Shown: positions 1 through 7,016 of the stretch, piece after piece | Numbering within the stretch: the stretch's first letter is position 1 | Layout of the letters: every line of letters begins with the position of its first letter | NCBI RefSeq assembly: GCF_040545875.1 | Contig: NZ_JBEPMR010000021.1 | Length of the DNA stretch: 64,000 nt | Source of the DNA: Faecalicatena_A orotica | Lineage (GTDB): Bacteria > Bacillota > Clostridia > Lachnospirales > Lachnospiraceae | Reading direction: 5' to 3' (one strand) | The notes under the pieces: model-generated | The model's input: only the letters and a program-made list of their open reading frames with translations | Told to the model about the DNA's origin: nothing | The model's database searches: none | Program-made: the position numbers and the translations under genes

Positions 1-68
1 ATAGGGCAGAGGTGGAAGTGCGGCAACGCATGGAGCTGACTGTTACTAATAGGTCGAGGGCATAACCA
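1..68 (+). rRNA. 23S ribosomal RNA, 3' end (partial)
   Basis: The first bases match the conserved 3' terminus of bacterial 23S rRNA (GGAGCTGAC, TACTAATAGGTCGAGG, then a CATAACC-like end). The rest of the gene lies upstream of the window. The end is placed by analogy with other Firmicutes and may be off by a few bases. No 5S rRNA is visible in the 73-base spacer before the first tRNA. Confidence 0.9.
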
Positions 69-141
69 AACAGGGTGATAGGAAATGGATGGAAAAGATT
101 CTTTGTATGCAGTTTTGAAGGTACACAGCTATAGTTAATAT

Positions 142-213
142 TCCTCGATAGCTCAGTGGTAGAGCATTCGGCTGTTAACCGAAGGGTCGTTGGTTCGAAC
201 CCAACTCGGGGAG
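142..213 (+). tRNA. tRNA-Asn (GTT)
   Basis: The full cloverleaf can be drawn. The acceptor arms TCCTCGA and TCGGGGA pair, the anticodon loop CTGTTAA gives GTT, and the T arm GGTTCGAACCC is intact. CCA is not encoded. It is the first tRNA downstream of the 23S gene. Confidence 0.95.
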
Positions 214-270
214 CTTGTAGACCGTGAGCACTACTTACGGTCTATAAAATTGTTATGAATAATTAATTAA

Positions 271-342
271 GGCTCCGTGGTCAAGCGGTTAAGACATCGC
301 CCTTTCACGGCGGTAACACGGGTTCGATTCCCGTCGGAGTCA
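271..342 (+). tRNA. tRNA-Glu (TTC)
   Basis: The acceptor arms GGCTCCG and CGGAGTC pair perfectly, the anticodon loop CTTTCAC gives TTC, and the T arm is GGGTTCGATTCCC. It belongs to the seven-gene tRNA array downstream of the rRNA operon. Confidence 0.95.
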
Positions 343-377
343 TTTAGTTTTGGATATTTGGTGATTTAGTTTCATAC

Positions 378-450
378 GCCGATGTGGCTCAATTGGCAGA
401 GCAGCTGATTTGTAATCAGCAGGTTATCGGTTCGAGTCCGATCATCGGCT
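378..450 (+). tRNA. tRNA-Thr (TGT)
   Basis: The acceptor arms GCCGATG and CATCGGC pair. The anticodon loop TTTGTAA gives TGT between stems CTGAT and ATCAG. The T loop TTCGAGT is canonical and CCA is not encoded. Confidence 0.95.
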
Positions 451-478
451 TTGTTCCTTTATGGGACATAATACACGT

Positions 479-552
479 GGACCTTTAGCTCAGTTGGTTA
501 GAGCAATCGGCTCATAACCGATCGGTCCTGGGTTCGAGTCCCCGAAGGTCCA
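479..552 (+). tRNA. tRNA-Met (CAT), elongator type
   Basis: The acceptor arms GGACCTT and AAGGTCC pair fully, including position 1-72, which argues against an initiator tRNA. The anticodon loop CTCATAA gives CAT. A tRNA-Ile with a modified CAT anticodon cannot be excluded by sequence alone, but the body matches elongator Met. Confidence 0.9.
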
Positions 553-565
553 CTTTTTTAAATAA

Positions 566-639
566 GGCCCAGTGGCTCAGTTGGTTAGAGCGCCGCCCTG
601 TCACGGCGGAGGTCGAGAGTTCGAGTCTCTTCTGGGTCG
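566..639 (+). tRNA. tRNA-Asp (GTC)
   Basis: The acceptor arms GGCCCAG and CTGGGTC pair (one G-T), the anticodon loop CTGTCAC gives GTC with stems CCGCC and GGCGG, and the T loop is TTCGAGT. Confidence 0.95.
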
Positions 640-695
640 TTGACATCGGAGTAAAAAAGATGTATAATCTTTACCGATGGATAATTAAATAGCAT

Positions 696-768
696 GGGAT
701 CTTAGCTCAGCTGGGAGAGCATCTGCCTTACAAGCAGAGGGTCATAGGTTCGAGCCCTATAGGTCCCA
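696..768 (+). tRNA. tRNA-Val (TAC)
   Basis: The acceptor arms GGGATCT and AGGTCCC pair, the anticodon loop CTTACAA gives TAC between stems TCTGC and GCAGA, and the T arm is canonical. Confidence 0.95.
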
Positions 769-799
769 TTTTGCAGTATGTAATATACTGCAAAGAAAT

Positions 800-885
800 G
801 CCGCAGTGGCGGAACTGGCAGACGCCCGGGACTTAAAATCCCGTGGGTAGTGATACCCGTACCGGTTCGATTCCGGTCTGCGGCA
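800..885 (+). tRNA. tRNA-Leu (TAA), integration target
   Basis: This is a class II tRNA with a long variable arm (GGGTAGTGATACCC). The acceptor arms GCCGCAG and CTGCGGC pair and the anticodon loop CTTAAAA gives TAA. Its 3' 20 or so bases are repeated at 5566, 10245 and 11900, so this gene is the attachment site for three stacked integrative elements. Element 1 integrated here and restored the tRNA 3' end, so the gene remains intact. Confidence 0.97.
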
Positions 886-889
886 TTAA
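863..889. repeat. att1, tRNA-Leu 3' end
   Basis: This is the functional tRNA end and the left attachment site of element 1. It is identical over 27 bases to 5566-5592. Confidence 0.9.
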
Positions 890-898
890 TTTAAAGTA

Positions 899-937
899 AG
901 GGAAACGTTGAATTTACAGCGTTTCCTTTATTTTTTT
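899..937 (+). terminator. Terminator after tRNA-Leu / int1 (bidirectional)
   Basis: The arms GGAAACG (901-907) and CGTTTCC (920-926) form a hairpin followed by a T run. A-rich sequence on the left side also gives T's on the minus strand, so it could end both the tRNA transcript and the integrase transcript. A close copy occurs after the second att site (5601-5640), so it is probably carried by the element left end. Confidence 0.8.
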
Positions 938-947
938 ATCAAAAATG

Positions 948-966
948 TTTGAACACCTTTGAACAC
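948..966. repeat. Element 1 left arm-type repeats
   Basis: Two direct copies of TTTGAACAC (948-956 and 958-966) lie just before the stop codon of int1. The same word occurs twice at the right end of element 1. The position and pairing fit arm-type integrase binding sites. Confidence 0.7.
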
Positions 967-967
967 T

Positions 968-2224
968 TTATGATGAAATACCAAGTTTCTGAAAAGCAAG
1001 CATATCATTCTTTCCTTTATTGACGTTTCGTAGGTAATGGAGTGTTGTGGCTGTCTCACTATGCCCCATTAAATAACTAAGGGTAGTGAGATTGTTTCCG
1101 TCAAAAGCAGTTGAAGCATTATAGAATCGAATTTTATGACTGGAATGATATGGAACTCCTGCTTCTTTACAATATTTCTTTAAACGGCGATTAAAACTGT
1201 CAGTAGTCATAATTGTACCATCGGGTTCAAAGACATATGTTCCGTTGGGATTTAACTCCTTTGCTTTATGAAGAATTTTTATCGCTTCATCTGTCAGAAA
1301 TTGTTTGCGGAATCCATGAGAGGTATTTCCTTTCATTTGATTCACTACTTTTATCTCTCGTTTAGAAAAGGATAAATCATCGTTCAGTACACGTTCACAA
1401 GTTGCCTGTCTATGCAAATAAACAACTCTTTTCTCGTAATCAATATCTTCCCAACGTATTGCTTTTGTCTCACCTATACGGATGAATAAGTAAAAAGATA
1501 ATTGTATGGCAAGTGAATACGGTTCAATAATACAATTCAAGTAATTCAGTAATTTGAATGTATCATCACGAGAAAATACATTATCACTTTGTATTTCAAC
1601 TGGTTTATACGTGAATTGTTTAAAATTCACATCTGACACGGGATTATGTGATATAATTTCTTCTTCAATAGCATAACACATAATACCATTCAATACAGAA
1701 CGTGCATTACTTATACGCTTATGTGTGTGTTCACGTTTTCTTGTGACTTCTCTAAAAAAGCGAATGAGAGTGATTGGTTTTATATCTCCTAGTTTCATTT
1801 TAGAAAGAGTTGTATCTTTAAAAAATTTATTCCATTCTGCAACGTATTCTTGAATTGTCTTTGCTTTAACCGATGTGTAATCACGCTTGTATAAGAGCCA
1901 TTCCACATACAAATCTTCCAGTGTAATATTTGTACGATTTTCGATTTCCTGCTTTTCAATATAAAATCCTATGATTTCTTTTTCAAGGTTCTCTTTACTC
2001 TTTCTCTTAATTGGTCGGCGATTATTAGGTTTTGTGTCATCGGGTAAATATGTACGCCAACTTTTTTCAGATTCGGAGTAATAAATTTCATATATATGTT
2101 TCTCCAAGATTTTTTTGTTTGCCATAATTTTAAAATCTTTGAAGACTTCATCTGCTGACATATTAGCACAAGTGACGAGTGTATGCAATGACGTAATATC
2201 GGAAAAAGTAACAGGCTTATCCAT
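968..2224 (-). CDS. Tyrosine recombinase / integrase of element 1
   Basis: This is a site-specific recombinase that would integrate and excise element 1 at tRNA-Leu. The 418-residue protein has an N-terminal arm-binding region, a SAM-like core-binding domain around residues 100-205 and a C-terminal catalytic domain. Catalytic residues are visible as Arg249 in FIRIGE, His363 and Arg366 in SHKIRF, His388 in MGHSET and Tyr397 in LHYLRN, so the enzyme looks intact. The start at 2224 follows GGAGG with seven bases between. A longer frame from 2251 lacks such a site. The start overlaps the rep stop codon by eight bases, which suggests translational coupling. Confidence 0.93.
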   Translation of the reverse strand: MDKPVTFSDITSLHTLVTCANMSADEVFKDFKIMANKKILEKHIYEIYYSESEKSWRTYLPDDTKPNNRRPIKRKSKENLEKEIIGFYIEKQEIENRTNITLEDLYVEWLLYKRDYTSVKAKTIQEYVAEWNKFFKDTTLSKMKLGDIKPITLIRFFREVTRKREHTHKRISNARSVLNGIMCYAIEEEIISHNPVSDVNFKQFTYKPVEIQSDNVFSRDDTFKLLNYLNCIIEPYSLAIQLSFYLFIRIGETKAIRWEDIDYEKRVVYLHRQATCERVLNDDLSFSKREIKVVNQMKGNTSHGFRKQFLTDEAIKILHKAKELNPNGTYVFEPDGTIMTTDSFNRRLKKYCKEAGVPYHSSHKIRFYNASTAFDGNNLTTLSYLMGHSETATTLHYLRNVNKGKNDMLAFQKLGISS

Positions 2225-3053
2225 CGGAAGTCCTCCTTCCGAGCCTATCACTATTCTTTTTTATTTTGACGTATATGACACTGCTGTCCTTTAGATATGA
2301 ACCAGTTGAAACCAAAGATTTCATATCGTATATCTGCCGGGTGTATTCTTTTTGGAATACAATATTTTCCTGTGATAATTCTTTGAGGATATCCCCGGTA
2401 AGCATTAGCTTTTGCTCTGTTGGCAATTTTAGATTCTGCGACTTGAAAAATGCTTTTTTCTTGTGCTCTTTTAATTCAAGGTCTTTCCCAAAATATTTAC
2501 TAAGATAACGACCTCTGTTTTCTTTACTGTCGACATCAATGCGGTTTATTTTGATAAACCCATGTGTCCATAAATCTTGTAGCTTTTCCTTTGGTAGATA
2601 TGGAAAATCAAAGAAAATAACATGGTAGTGGATTGCTCCACGCTTCTGTTTCTCCCACGTTGCAATATATTTCAATATTTGAACTTTGGTTTGATATAAG
2701 TAGTAATTTAATCGTTGTATAAAATACTTAAATTCTTTGTTGGTAATTGTAATATCTTGAATGTTCTCTTTAAATGTCAGCGTTAAAAATTTGGTCTTGT
2801 CATCAAAATTGCAGTCAACAATACGGGCGATTTCCCAACGGGTCTGCTCGTAGTGCTTCTGTTTCCGCTTTAGGCTGTCATACTGTTTGTGAGCCGACAT
2901 TTCATCAAATGTTTTGCGTTTGCTTGATCCAGATAAATCTGTTTCTGTAGGTGTATGACTATAGATTGGATTCTCGTAAAAATATACTTCTTTCGTTGTA
3001 GGAGTTTCAATGATTTTCGTATTATATACAAAACAGTGGTTTGTTTTGTCCAC
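2217..3053 (-). CDS. Rolling-circle replication initiator (HUH endonuclease) of element 1
   Basis: This is a Rep protein of about 278 residues expected to nick the element at its double-strand origin. All three motifs of rolling-circle Reps are present: motif I LTLTF near residue 90, metal-binding HYH in GAIHYHVIFF near 143, and the catalytic region RYLSKYFGKD near 185, with Tyr-x-x-Tyr spacing. GTG at 3053 is preceded by AGAGGTG at good spacing. A GTG at 3062 is the alternative. The gene sits between a hairpin-rich region (3123-3214) and int1. Similar Reps occur on small plasmids and ssDNA phages. Here it probably drives a circular replicative stage after excision. A mobilisation role is possible but not shown. 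Confidence 0.88.
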   Translation of the reverse strand: MDKTNHCFVYNTKIIETPTTKEVYFYENPIYSHTPTETDLSGSSKRKTFDEMSAHKQYDSLKRKQKHYEQTRWEIARIVDCNFDDKTKFLTLTFKENIQDITITNKEFKYFIQRLNYYLYQTKVQILKYIATWEKQKRGAIHYHVIFFDFPYLPKEKLQDLWTHGFIKINRIDVDSKENRGRYLSKYFGKDLELKEHKKKAFFKSQNLKLPTEQKLMLTGDILKELSQENIVFQKEYTRQIYDMKSLVSTGSYLKDSSVIYVKIKKNSDRLGRRTSDG

Positions 3054-3122
3054 GAAATTCACCTCTTATCCTATTTGGTTATGTACTAGATTTCTGTTAC
3101 AATTTTTCGGAAGATGTTGTTT

Positions 3123-3214
3123 TATATATCAAGTATAGATAGAACGAACTCTTTCCCTAATGTGGCGGCAGATAGTCAGCACCTTATGGCGTTGCCCGGC
3201 ACTGACTATCTGCC
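3123..3214. other. Candidate double-strand origin of element 1
   Basis: TATATATCAAGTA at 3123-3135 is followed by a large hairpin with 13-bp perfect arms (GGCAGATAGTCAG at 3167-3179 and CTGACTATCTGCC at 3202-3214). The same 13-base word also precedes the hairpin of element 2. On the minus strand it contains CTTGATA, which resembles the conserved nick site of pC194-family plasmids. Placement directly upstream of rep supports an origin; nicking is inferred. Confidence 0.55.
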
Positions 3215-3227
3215 CTCACCTATGGGA

Positions 3228-3548
3228 CTATTTCATTCCTGCTTTCTTGATATTAGCAGCTTCCGCTTTTACAGATAGACGGCCATTATATAAACTTGCC
3301 CATGTATGTAGTCCGTCAAATGAAACCGGCACCTGTCCTTTTTGCTCTAATTCCTCATTGAAAACAAGCTGAGTGGCATTTCTCACGCCGACTTTGATTT
3401 TCTCAAATTTCAGTTTTGGAAAGAGAACCGTATAATAATAGCCTACTTTCTCTTTTGAAGTGTAGTCAATCCATTCCGATACTTCGACTAATTGAAATTG
3501 CTCTTCCAGCTTGTCCGGGTTTAAAATAAAATCAGTTCCTCTAATCAA
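3228..3548 (-). CDS. Hypothetical protein upstream of rep (element 1)
   Basis: This small protein of about 106 residues has no family I can name. It is rich in beta-prone segments (YYYTVLFPKLKFEKIKVGV) without membrane segments or cysteine motifs. TTG at 3548 is chosen because GAGGAGG lies nine bases upstream; the frame open from 3566 would start inside that site. It is expressed from the left promoter of the divergent control region (3600-3628) and precedes the origin and rep. Element 2 has a different small protein in roughly the same place (8844-9230). A single-strand DNA-binding or copy-control role would fit its position but is only a guess. Confidence 0.65.
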   Translation of the reverse strand: MIRGTDFILNPDKLEEQFQLVEVSEWIDYTSKEKVGYYYTVLFPKLKFEKIKVGVRNATQLVFNEELEQKGQVPVSFDGLHTWASLYNGRLSVKAEAANIKKAGMK

Positions 3549-3576
3549 TAAATTTGACCTCCTCAAAATATTTGAT

Positions 3577-3686
3577 TATCTGATATTCAGATATTTATTA
3601 TAATACAGCATAGTAAAAGCAGTGTCAAGAAAAATATCTAAATATCCGATAAAAAGATTGACAGGGAAAACATATTGAAATATAAT
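3577..3686. promoter_or_regulatory. Divergent promoters and operators of element 1
   Basis: A perfect 17-base palindrome TATCTGATATTCAGATA lies at 3577-3593, and a degenerate copy (TATCTAAATATCCGATA) at 3635-3651. The leftward promoter has TTGACA (3623-3628, minus) and TATTAT (3600-3605) with 17 bases between. The rightward promoter has TTGACA (3658-3663) and TATAAT (3681-3686) with 17 bases between. The layout is that of a lysogeny-type switch controlled by the XRE protein at 3711. Confidence 0.75.
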
Positions 3687-3710
3687 GTGCTTAGAAATGG
3701 AGGTTTGGGA

Positions 3711-4127
3711 ATGAATAAAATAAAAGAGTTGAGAAAAGAAGATAATATCACCGTTGCAGAACTGGCAAAACAATTAGGGATTTCACAAAGTATGCTGACA
3801 AACTATGAAAACGGCAATGGAACTCCAAGGGATGATTCCATATGGGAAAAGCTGTCACAGATATTTGGAGTAAGTAAAAGCCATGTTATGGGATTGACTA
3901 CAGATATTGACGTGGTTCACAGAAAGAAAAAATTCAAAGCGGTTGTGGATATGTCCGAACCCATATCAATACAAGTGGAAAATCAGACAGATATTGACAT
4001 ATTGACAAAGTTGGATTTACTGGATGATGAAGATACAGACAAAGTGTTGGACTTCATAAACAATCTTCTGACAACAAAGAAGTATGAGGGGATCGAGAAT
4101 AGTCCAATCGAATATGTGGCGAAATAA
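3711..4127 (+). CDS. XRE-family repressor of element 1
   Basis: This 138-residue DNA-binding protein has a Cro/CI helix-turn-helix at residues 3-58 (VAELAKQLGISQSMLTNYENG), followed by a C-terminal helical region rich in acidic residues (TKLDLLDDEDTDKVLDFINNLL) that likely mediates dimerisation. The start at 3711 follows GGAGG. It lies downstream of a consensus promoter with palindromes nearby and is transcribed away from the rep-int operon, so it probably represses the excision and replication genes. No protease-like CI C-terminal domain is visible, so SOS autocleavage is not suggested. Confidence 0.85.
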   Translation: MNKIKELRKEDNITVAELAKQLGISQSMLTNYENGNGTPRDDSIWEKLSQIFGVSKSHVMGLTTDIDVVHRKKKFKAVVDMSEPISIQVENQTDIDILTKLDLLDDEDTDKVLDFINNLLTTKKYEGIENSPIEYVAK

Positions 4128-4298
4128 CGGAAGTATTCTAAACCGTCCACTTGCCCAGCCGACCCGCCGCCCTGTTAGGAACCGTCGCTCTGGGCATCCT
4201 TCGGAACGTTGATTTTTGAAAGAACACGAACAAGGAATAAGCATACCTGGAAGATATGTAGGGAGTAGCAGACAGCACGATTGAGGAAGTGTTGTCTG

Positions 4299-4619
4299 TT
4301 ATTTTTCTGCCTTGTCATATTCAATGATAACTGTCTTAAAAGGCTGTTCTCCGTAACGGATAAGCCGTGCGGAATAATAGAGATTGATTTCAAGTGTGGT
4401 AGGTGTTCCGTTGATTTTGTTATGTTCTGTTTCAATTTTACGGATAGTATTATCAATCCCCCAATACTTGTAAACAATAACGGCTAGTTCTGTATCTCGT
4501 GTACCATAATTGCTAAATGACATACTGTTATGGACATAATAATCGGGCAGACTGATATAATAGCAGATTCCAACAAAGAGACAGAGCAATAATAGTACGA
4601 TTATAACTTTTCTTTTCAT
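4299..4619 (-). CDS. Hypothetical membrane-anchored protein (element 1)
   Basis: The 106-residue protein has an N-terminal hydrophobic segment (residues 4-24, VIIVLLLLCLFVGICYYISL) that acts as a signal or anchor. The remaining 80 residues are predicted extracytoplasmic and include a beta-rich stretch. I recognise no family. It stands alone on the minus strand between two regulator genes. The 170-base gap to its left contains only a weak GC-rich inverted repeat (TGCCCAG with CTGGGCA). Confidence 0.55.
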   Translation of the reverse strand: MKRKVIIVLLLLCLFVGICYYISLPDYYVHNSMSFSNYGTRDTELAVIVYKYWGIDNTIRKIETEHNKINGTPTTLEINLYYSARLIRYGEQPFKTVIIEYDKAEK

Positions 4620-4659
4620 GTGTATATACCTCTCTTTTTTTTAATTCCACAAAGGGATA

Positions 4660-4686
4660 ACTATATAGTACCTCACTATATAGTGA
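4660..4686. promoter_or_regulatory. Tandem ACTATATAGT palindromes
   Basis: The perfect palindrome ACTATATAGT (4660-4669) is followed by a second copy extended to TCACTATATAGTGA (4673-4686). They lie between the membrane protein gene and the Cro-like gene at 4736, so they are candidate operators for one or both genes. Confidence 0.5.
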
Positions 4687-4735
4687 ATTACTACATAAAG
4701 ATTTATTAAATATACTTTGTGTAGGGGTGATGCAT

Positions 4736-4951
4736 ATGGATTATGGACATTTAGAATTAAGGATAGAAGAACTGTTGAAAGAACGGGGAATCAGTAAGAA
4801 TACTGTTTGCAAAGAGTTGGATATTCCGAGGTCAAATTTTAACAGATATTGCAGAAATGAATTTCAAAGACTGGACGCTAATTTAATTTGTAAGTTGTGT
4901 GACTATTTTGATTGTGAAGTCGGTGAGTTGATTATTTATGTAAAAGAATAG
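4736..4951 (+). CDS. Small Cro/CI-type DNA-binding protein (element 1)
   Basis: The product of about 71 residues is almost entirely a helix-turn-helix domain (SKNTVCKELDIPRSNFNRYC) of the YozG/HTH_26 type. ATG at 4736 has AGGGGTGA five bases upstream; ATG at 4730 is possible. The 3' two thirds of this gene reappear at 10786-10923 in element 3 at high identity. A related gene sits at the right end of element 2 (9927). It may act as excisionase-type or cargo regulator; the role is inferred from position only. Confidence 0.75.
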   Translation: MDYGHLELRIEELLKERGISKNTVCKELDIPRSNFNRYCRNEFQRLDANLICKLCDYFDCEVGELIIYVKE

Positions 4952-5034
4952 GGTTATGCCGTTGTACTTGCATGGAACAGGTAAATAGTTGGGTATCTAG
5001 TGGACTTTAAAAGTCACAGATACCTTTACTTTGA

Positions 5035-5063
5035 TTGATTCTTTTATAAAATTGAATTATACT
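5035..5063 (+). promoter_or_regulatory. Cargo promoter of element 1
   Basis: TTGATT (5035-5040) and TATACT (5058-5063) are spaced by 17 bases. The stretch TTTATAAAAT..GAATTATACTGTG is shared with 10997-11024 in front of a different cargo gene. Confidence 0.7.
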
Positions 5064-5108
5064 GTGTGTAGTGAGGTTTAGACAAATTGGAATTTGTGGA
5101 GGTATTTT

Positions 5109-5456
5109 ATGTTTAATGAAATATGCATATATGAGGCAAAACTGACCAAGTTAGATGAAGTCGAAGAACTGATGAGGGAAGTAGCAGAATTTTACTTGGA
5201 GCAAGATGGTGTTATTGATGTACACTATATAAAACGTACTCACCGACAAAAAGATTTCAATGCAGTTAAAGAGGGAGAATTACCTGTTCGTCTTACAAGA
5301 AATGTAGGTAAGGTAACATATGTCTTGTATTGGGTGCTGGAAAATGAAGAAGCTCATGCAAGAGTTGGAAAACTTGGTATAGAAAAATTCTATAAACGTT
5401 GGAATAGGTGTTTAACCACAATGCCCAAAATAATCTTGGGTGAGAATATTGTTTGA
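5109..5456 (+). CDS. Cargo protein, possible dimeric alpha/beta-barrel fold (element 1)
   Basis: The 115-residue soluble protein starts at an ATG after GGAGG. Its beginning (EICIYEAKLTKLDEVEELMREVAEFYLEQDGVIDVHYIKRTHR) has the beta-alpha-beta look of the ABM/ferredoxin-like dimeric barrel, in which small proteins act as monooxygenases or sugar mutarotase-like enzymes. This similarity is weak and by eye only, and no catalytic residues can be assigned. The gene is the last before the right att site and is driven by the cargo promoter shared with element 3. It seems to be exchangeable cargo rather than a mobility gene. Confidence 0.6.
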   Translation: MFNEICIYEAKLTKLDEVEELMREVAEFYLEQDGVIDVHYIKRTHRQKDFNAVKEGELPVRLTRNVGKVTYVLYWVLENEEAHARVGKLGIEKFYKRWNRCLTTMPKIILGENIV

Positions 5457-5487
5457 TTTACAAATTTTCATTTGTTGAATAGAAGTG

Positions 5488-5507
5488 TTTGAACACTTTT
5501 TGAACAC
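5488..5507. repeat. Element 1 right arm-type repeats
   Basis: TTTGAACAC occurs at 5488-5496 and 5499-5507, matching the two left-end copies. The 75 bases from here to the att site are nearly identical to 11825-11900 at the right end of element 3. Confidence 0.7.
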
Positions 5508-5565
5508 CTAGACCGTGATGAAGTCCTCAAAGCCCCTTTCTATCAGTATTTGAGATTGGTTAAAA

Positions 5566-5592
5566 CGGTTCGATTCCGGTCTGCGGCATTAA
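5566..5592. repeat. att2, tRNA-Leu 3' end copy
   Basis: This 27-base perfect copy of 863-889 is at the junction of elements 1 and 2. No tRNA body precedes it. Confidence 0.9.
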
Positions 5593-5600
5593 GTGAAAGT

Positions 5601-5640
5601 AGAGGAAACGTTGATTTTACAGCGTTTCCTCTATTTTTTT
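5601..5640. terminator. Terminator at the left end of element 2
   Basis: The arms AGAGGAAACG (5601-5610) and CGTTTCCTCT (5623-5632) are followed by ATTTTTTT. It is homologous to the hairpin after tRNA-Leu and would end int2 transcription on the minus strand. Confidence 0.8.
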
Positions 5641-5651
5641 GTTTTATAAAG

Positions 5652-5672
5652 TTTGATTACACTTGATTACAC
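5652..5672. repeat. Element 2 left arm-type repeats
   Basis: TTTGATTACAC (5652-5662) and TTGATTACAC (5663-5672) are adjacent direct repeats that overlap the int2 stop codon. Matching copies lie at the right end (10165-10187). Confidence 0.7.
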
Positions 5673-6905
5673 ATCCAATGCGTCAACCATTATACTAGCA
5701 GCTTTTGAATCAGCTTTTTTCTGGCGGATATAGTGAAAGGTAGTACGGGTATCACTATGACCCAATAAATTAGAAAGCTGGTTTACAGGCATTCCGCTTT
5801 CATACAGCTTTGTTGCTGTTGTAAACCTAATTTGATGACTAGGACGGTATGGAATGTTCAATGGTATACAAACTTTTTCCTTTAAATAGCGGTTAAATGA
5901 ATCTGCATAAAGTGGTTTTCCATTTTTCATAAAAAGATACTTTCCGTGAGGGTCATTAGATATTGCTTTATTCACAATGTCTAATGCTTTGGGGGTTAAG
6001 GGAATTTCCCGAAAACCATCATCTTGATTTCCTTTTATTCGTTCTTCAACTGTATAGTAAACTGATCCGAAAGTTAAATCATCATTCATAATTTGATTTT
6101 TCCTTACAGAACGATTGATGTATAGGATATTGTTTTGTATATCGCTTTTTTCTACAGCAATCAATTCACCAATTCTTAAACACAAAAAAAGTGCTAACTG
6201 TATGCAGTAAGAATAAGGATCATCAACACATGATAAAAATTTCAATATTTTTTTTCGTTCGCCATCCGTATAATTTTCCTTACGAGAATTAGACGGCTTA
6301 CATCGAGTATGAAATTGCGTATAATCAACATCTGGCATGGGACTATGTTTGATGATTTTAAGGCGTATAGCGTGTTTAAATACGCCATTAAGGACACTTT
6401 TGACGTTCGTTAGGCGTTTATAAGTAATTGCATGATCCTTTGTAATTTCAAGGAAAAAATCTTCAATATCAGTAAAGTCGATTTCAGTGATTTTTTTCTT
6501 AATTAATATGTTTGAAGATAGAAAACGTTTCCATTCATTAAAATTTTCCTTTATTGTTTTGGGATCAGTACCAGTATCTCGTCTCCACTTCATCCAAAGT
6601 GAAAATAAATTTTCAAGGTTCAGATTTTGCACATCGTTTGCCTTTGCTCTCTGCTTATAATCTTTAATAATGGTTTCATGTATTTTAGATTCAGTAGATT
6701 TTGCAATCTGCCGTCTACCATTATTTTTTGTTTCATCTGGCAAGTAAGTATACCATCTTCCATTTGAGCCTTGGAATATGCGATATGGATGTTGTTCAAT
6801 AATTTCATTATTTTTCATCGTTTCAATGTCGTTCAGAGCATCTTCTACCGATATATTATATTTTTTTTCAAAGTATTGCAATAATAACTTTTCTGTATCT
6901 GACAT
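5667..6905 (-). CDS. Tyrosine recombinase / integrase of element 2
   Basis: This 412-residue integrase is related to but clearly diverged from that of element 1. The core-binding domain spans about residues 95-195. The catalytic domain keeps Arg in LCLRIGELIAV, His and Arg in SHQIRFTTAT, His in LLGHSDTR and the nucleophile Tyr in TFHYIRQ. It should integrate at the same tRNA-Leu end but recognise different arm repeats. ATG at 6905 has no good Shine-Dalgarno sequence. Four 17-base tandem repeats lie directly upstream (6937-7004) and may control it. The stop codon overlaps the left arm repeats. Confidence 0.93.
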   Translation of the reverse strand: MSDTEKLLLQYFEKKYNISVEDALNDIETMKNNEIIEQHPYRIFQGSNGRWYTYLPDETKNNGRRQIAKSTESKIHETIIKDYKQRAKANDVQNLNLENLFSLWMKWRRDTGTDPKTIKENFNEWKRFLSSNILIKKKITEIDFTDIEDFFLEITKDHAITYKRLTNVKSVLNGVFKHAIRLKIIKHSPMPDVDYTQFHTRCKPSNSRKENYTDGERKKILKFLSCVDDPYSYCIQLALFLCLRIGELIAVEKSDIQNNILYINRSVRKNQIMNDDLTFGSVYYTVEERIKGNQDDGFREIPLTPKALDIVNKAISNDPHGKYLFMKNGKPLYADSFNRYLKEKVCIPLNIPYRPSHQIRFTTATKLYESGMPVNQLSNLLGHSDTRTTFHYIRQKKADSKAASIMVDALDV

Positions 6906-6936
6906 AATTAATATTACGTCAAGTATCTAGGTTTTG

Positions 6937-7004
6937 AGTATTCTAAGTTTCTAAGTATTCTAAGTTTCTAAGTATTCTGAGTTTCTAAGTATTCTGAGTT
7001 TCAG
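6937..7004. repeat. Four tandem 17-base repeats between rep2 and int2
   Basis: The units AGTATTCTAAGTTTCTA (6937-6953, 6954-6970) and AGTATTCTGAGTTTCTA (6971-6987, 6988-7004 with two end changes) are head to tail. They fill the gap between the rep2 stop and the int2 start. They could be iteron-like Rep sites or operators for int2; element 1 has none at this place. Confidence 0.85.
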
Positions 7005-7016
7005 TGACACTATCGG

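Larger units (their letters stand above)
863..5592. mobile_element. Integrative element 1 (tRNA-Leu, tyrosine integrase, RCR Rep)
   Basis: The element is bounded by 27-base identical direct repeats at 863-889 and 5566-5592 that correspond to the tRNA-Leu 3' end plus five further bases. It encodes on the minus strand an integrase, a rolling-circle Rep and a small protein, then a divergently transcribed XRE repressor, a membrane protein, a Cro-like protein and a cargo gene on the right. It has no relaxase or conjugation genes beyond Rep. It touches the tRNA gene, so it is likely the latest arrival in the stack. Its terminal repeats TTTGAACAC occur twice at each end. Confidence 0.9.

Noticed and set aside
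2217..3053. Rep of element 1 considered as a conjugative relaxase or IS200/IS91-type transposase
   Set aside because: Motif order and spacing fit rolling-circle Reps, the gene lies beside a tyrosine integrase, and the ends are tRNA-derived direct repeats, not transposon ends.
6937..7004. Tandem 17-base repeats considered as a CRISPR array
   Set aside because: There are no spacers between units and no cas genes nearby.
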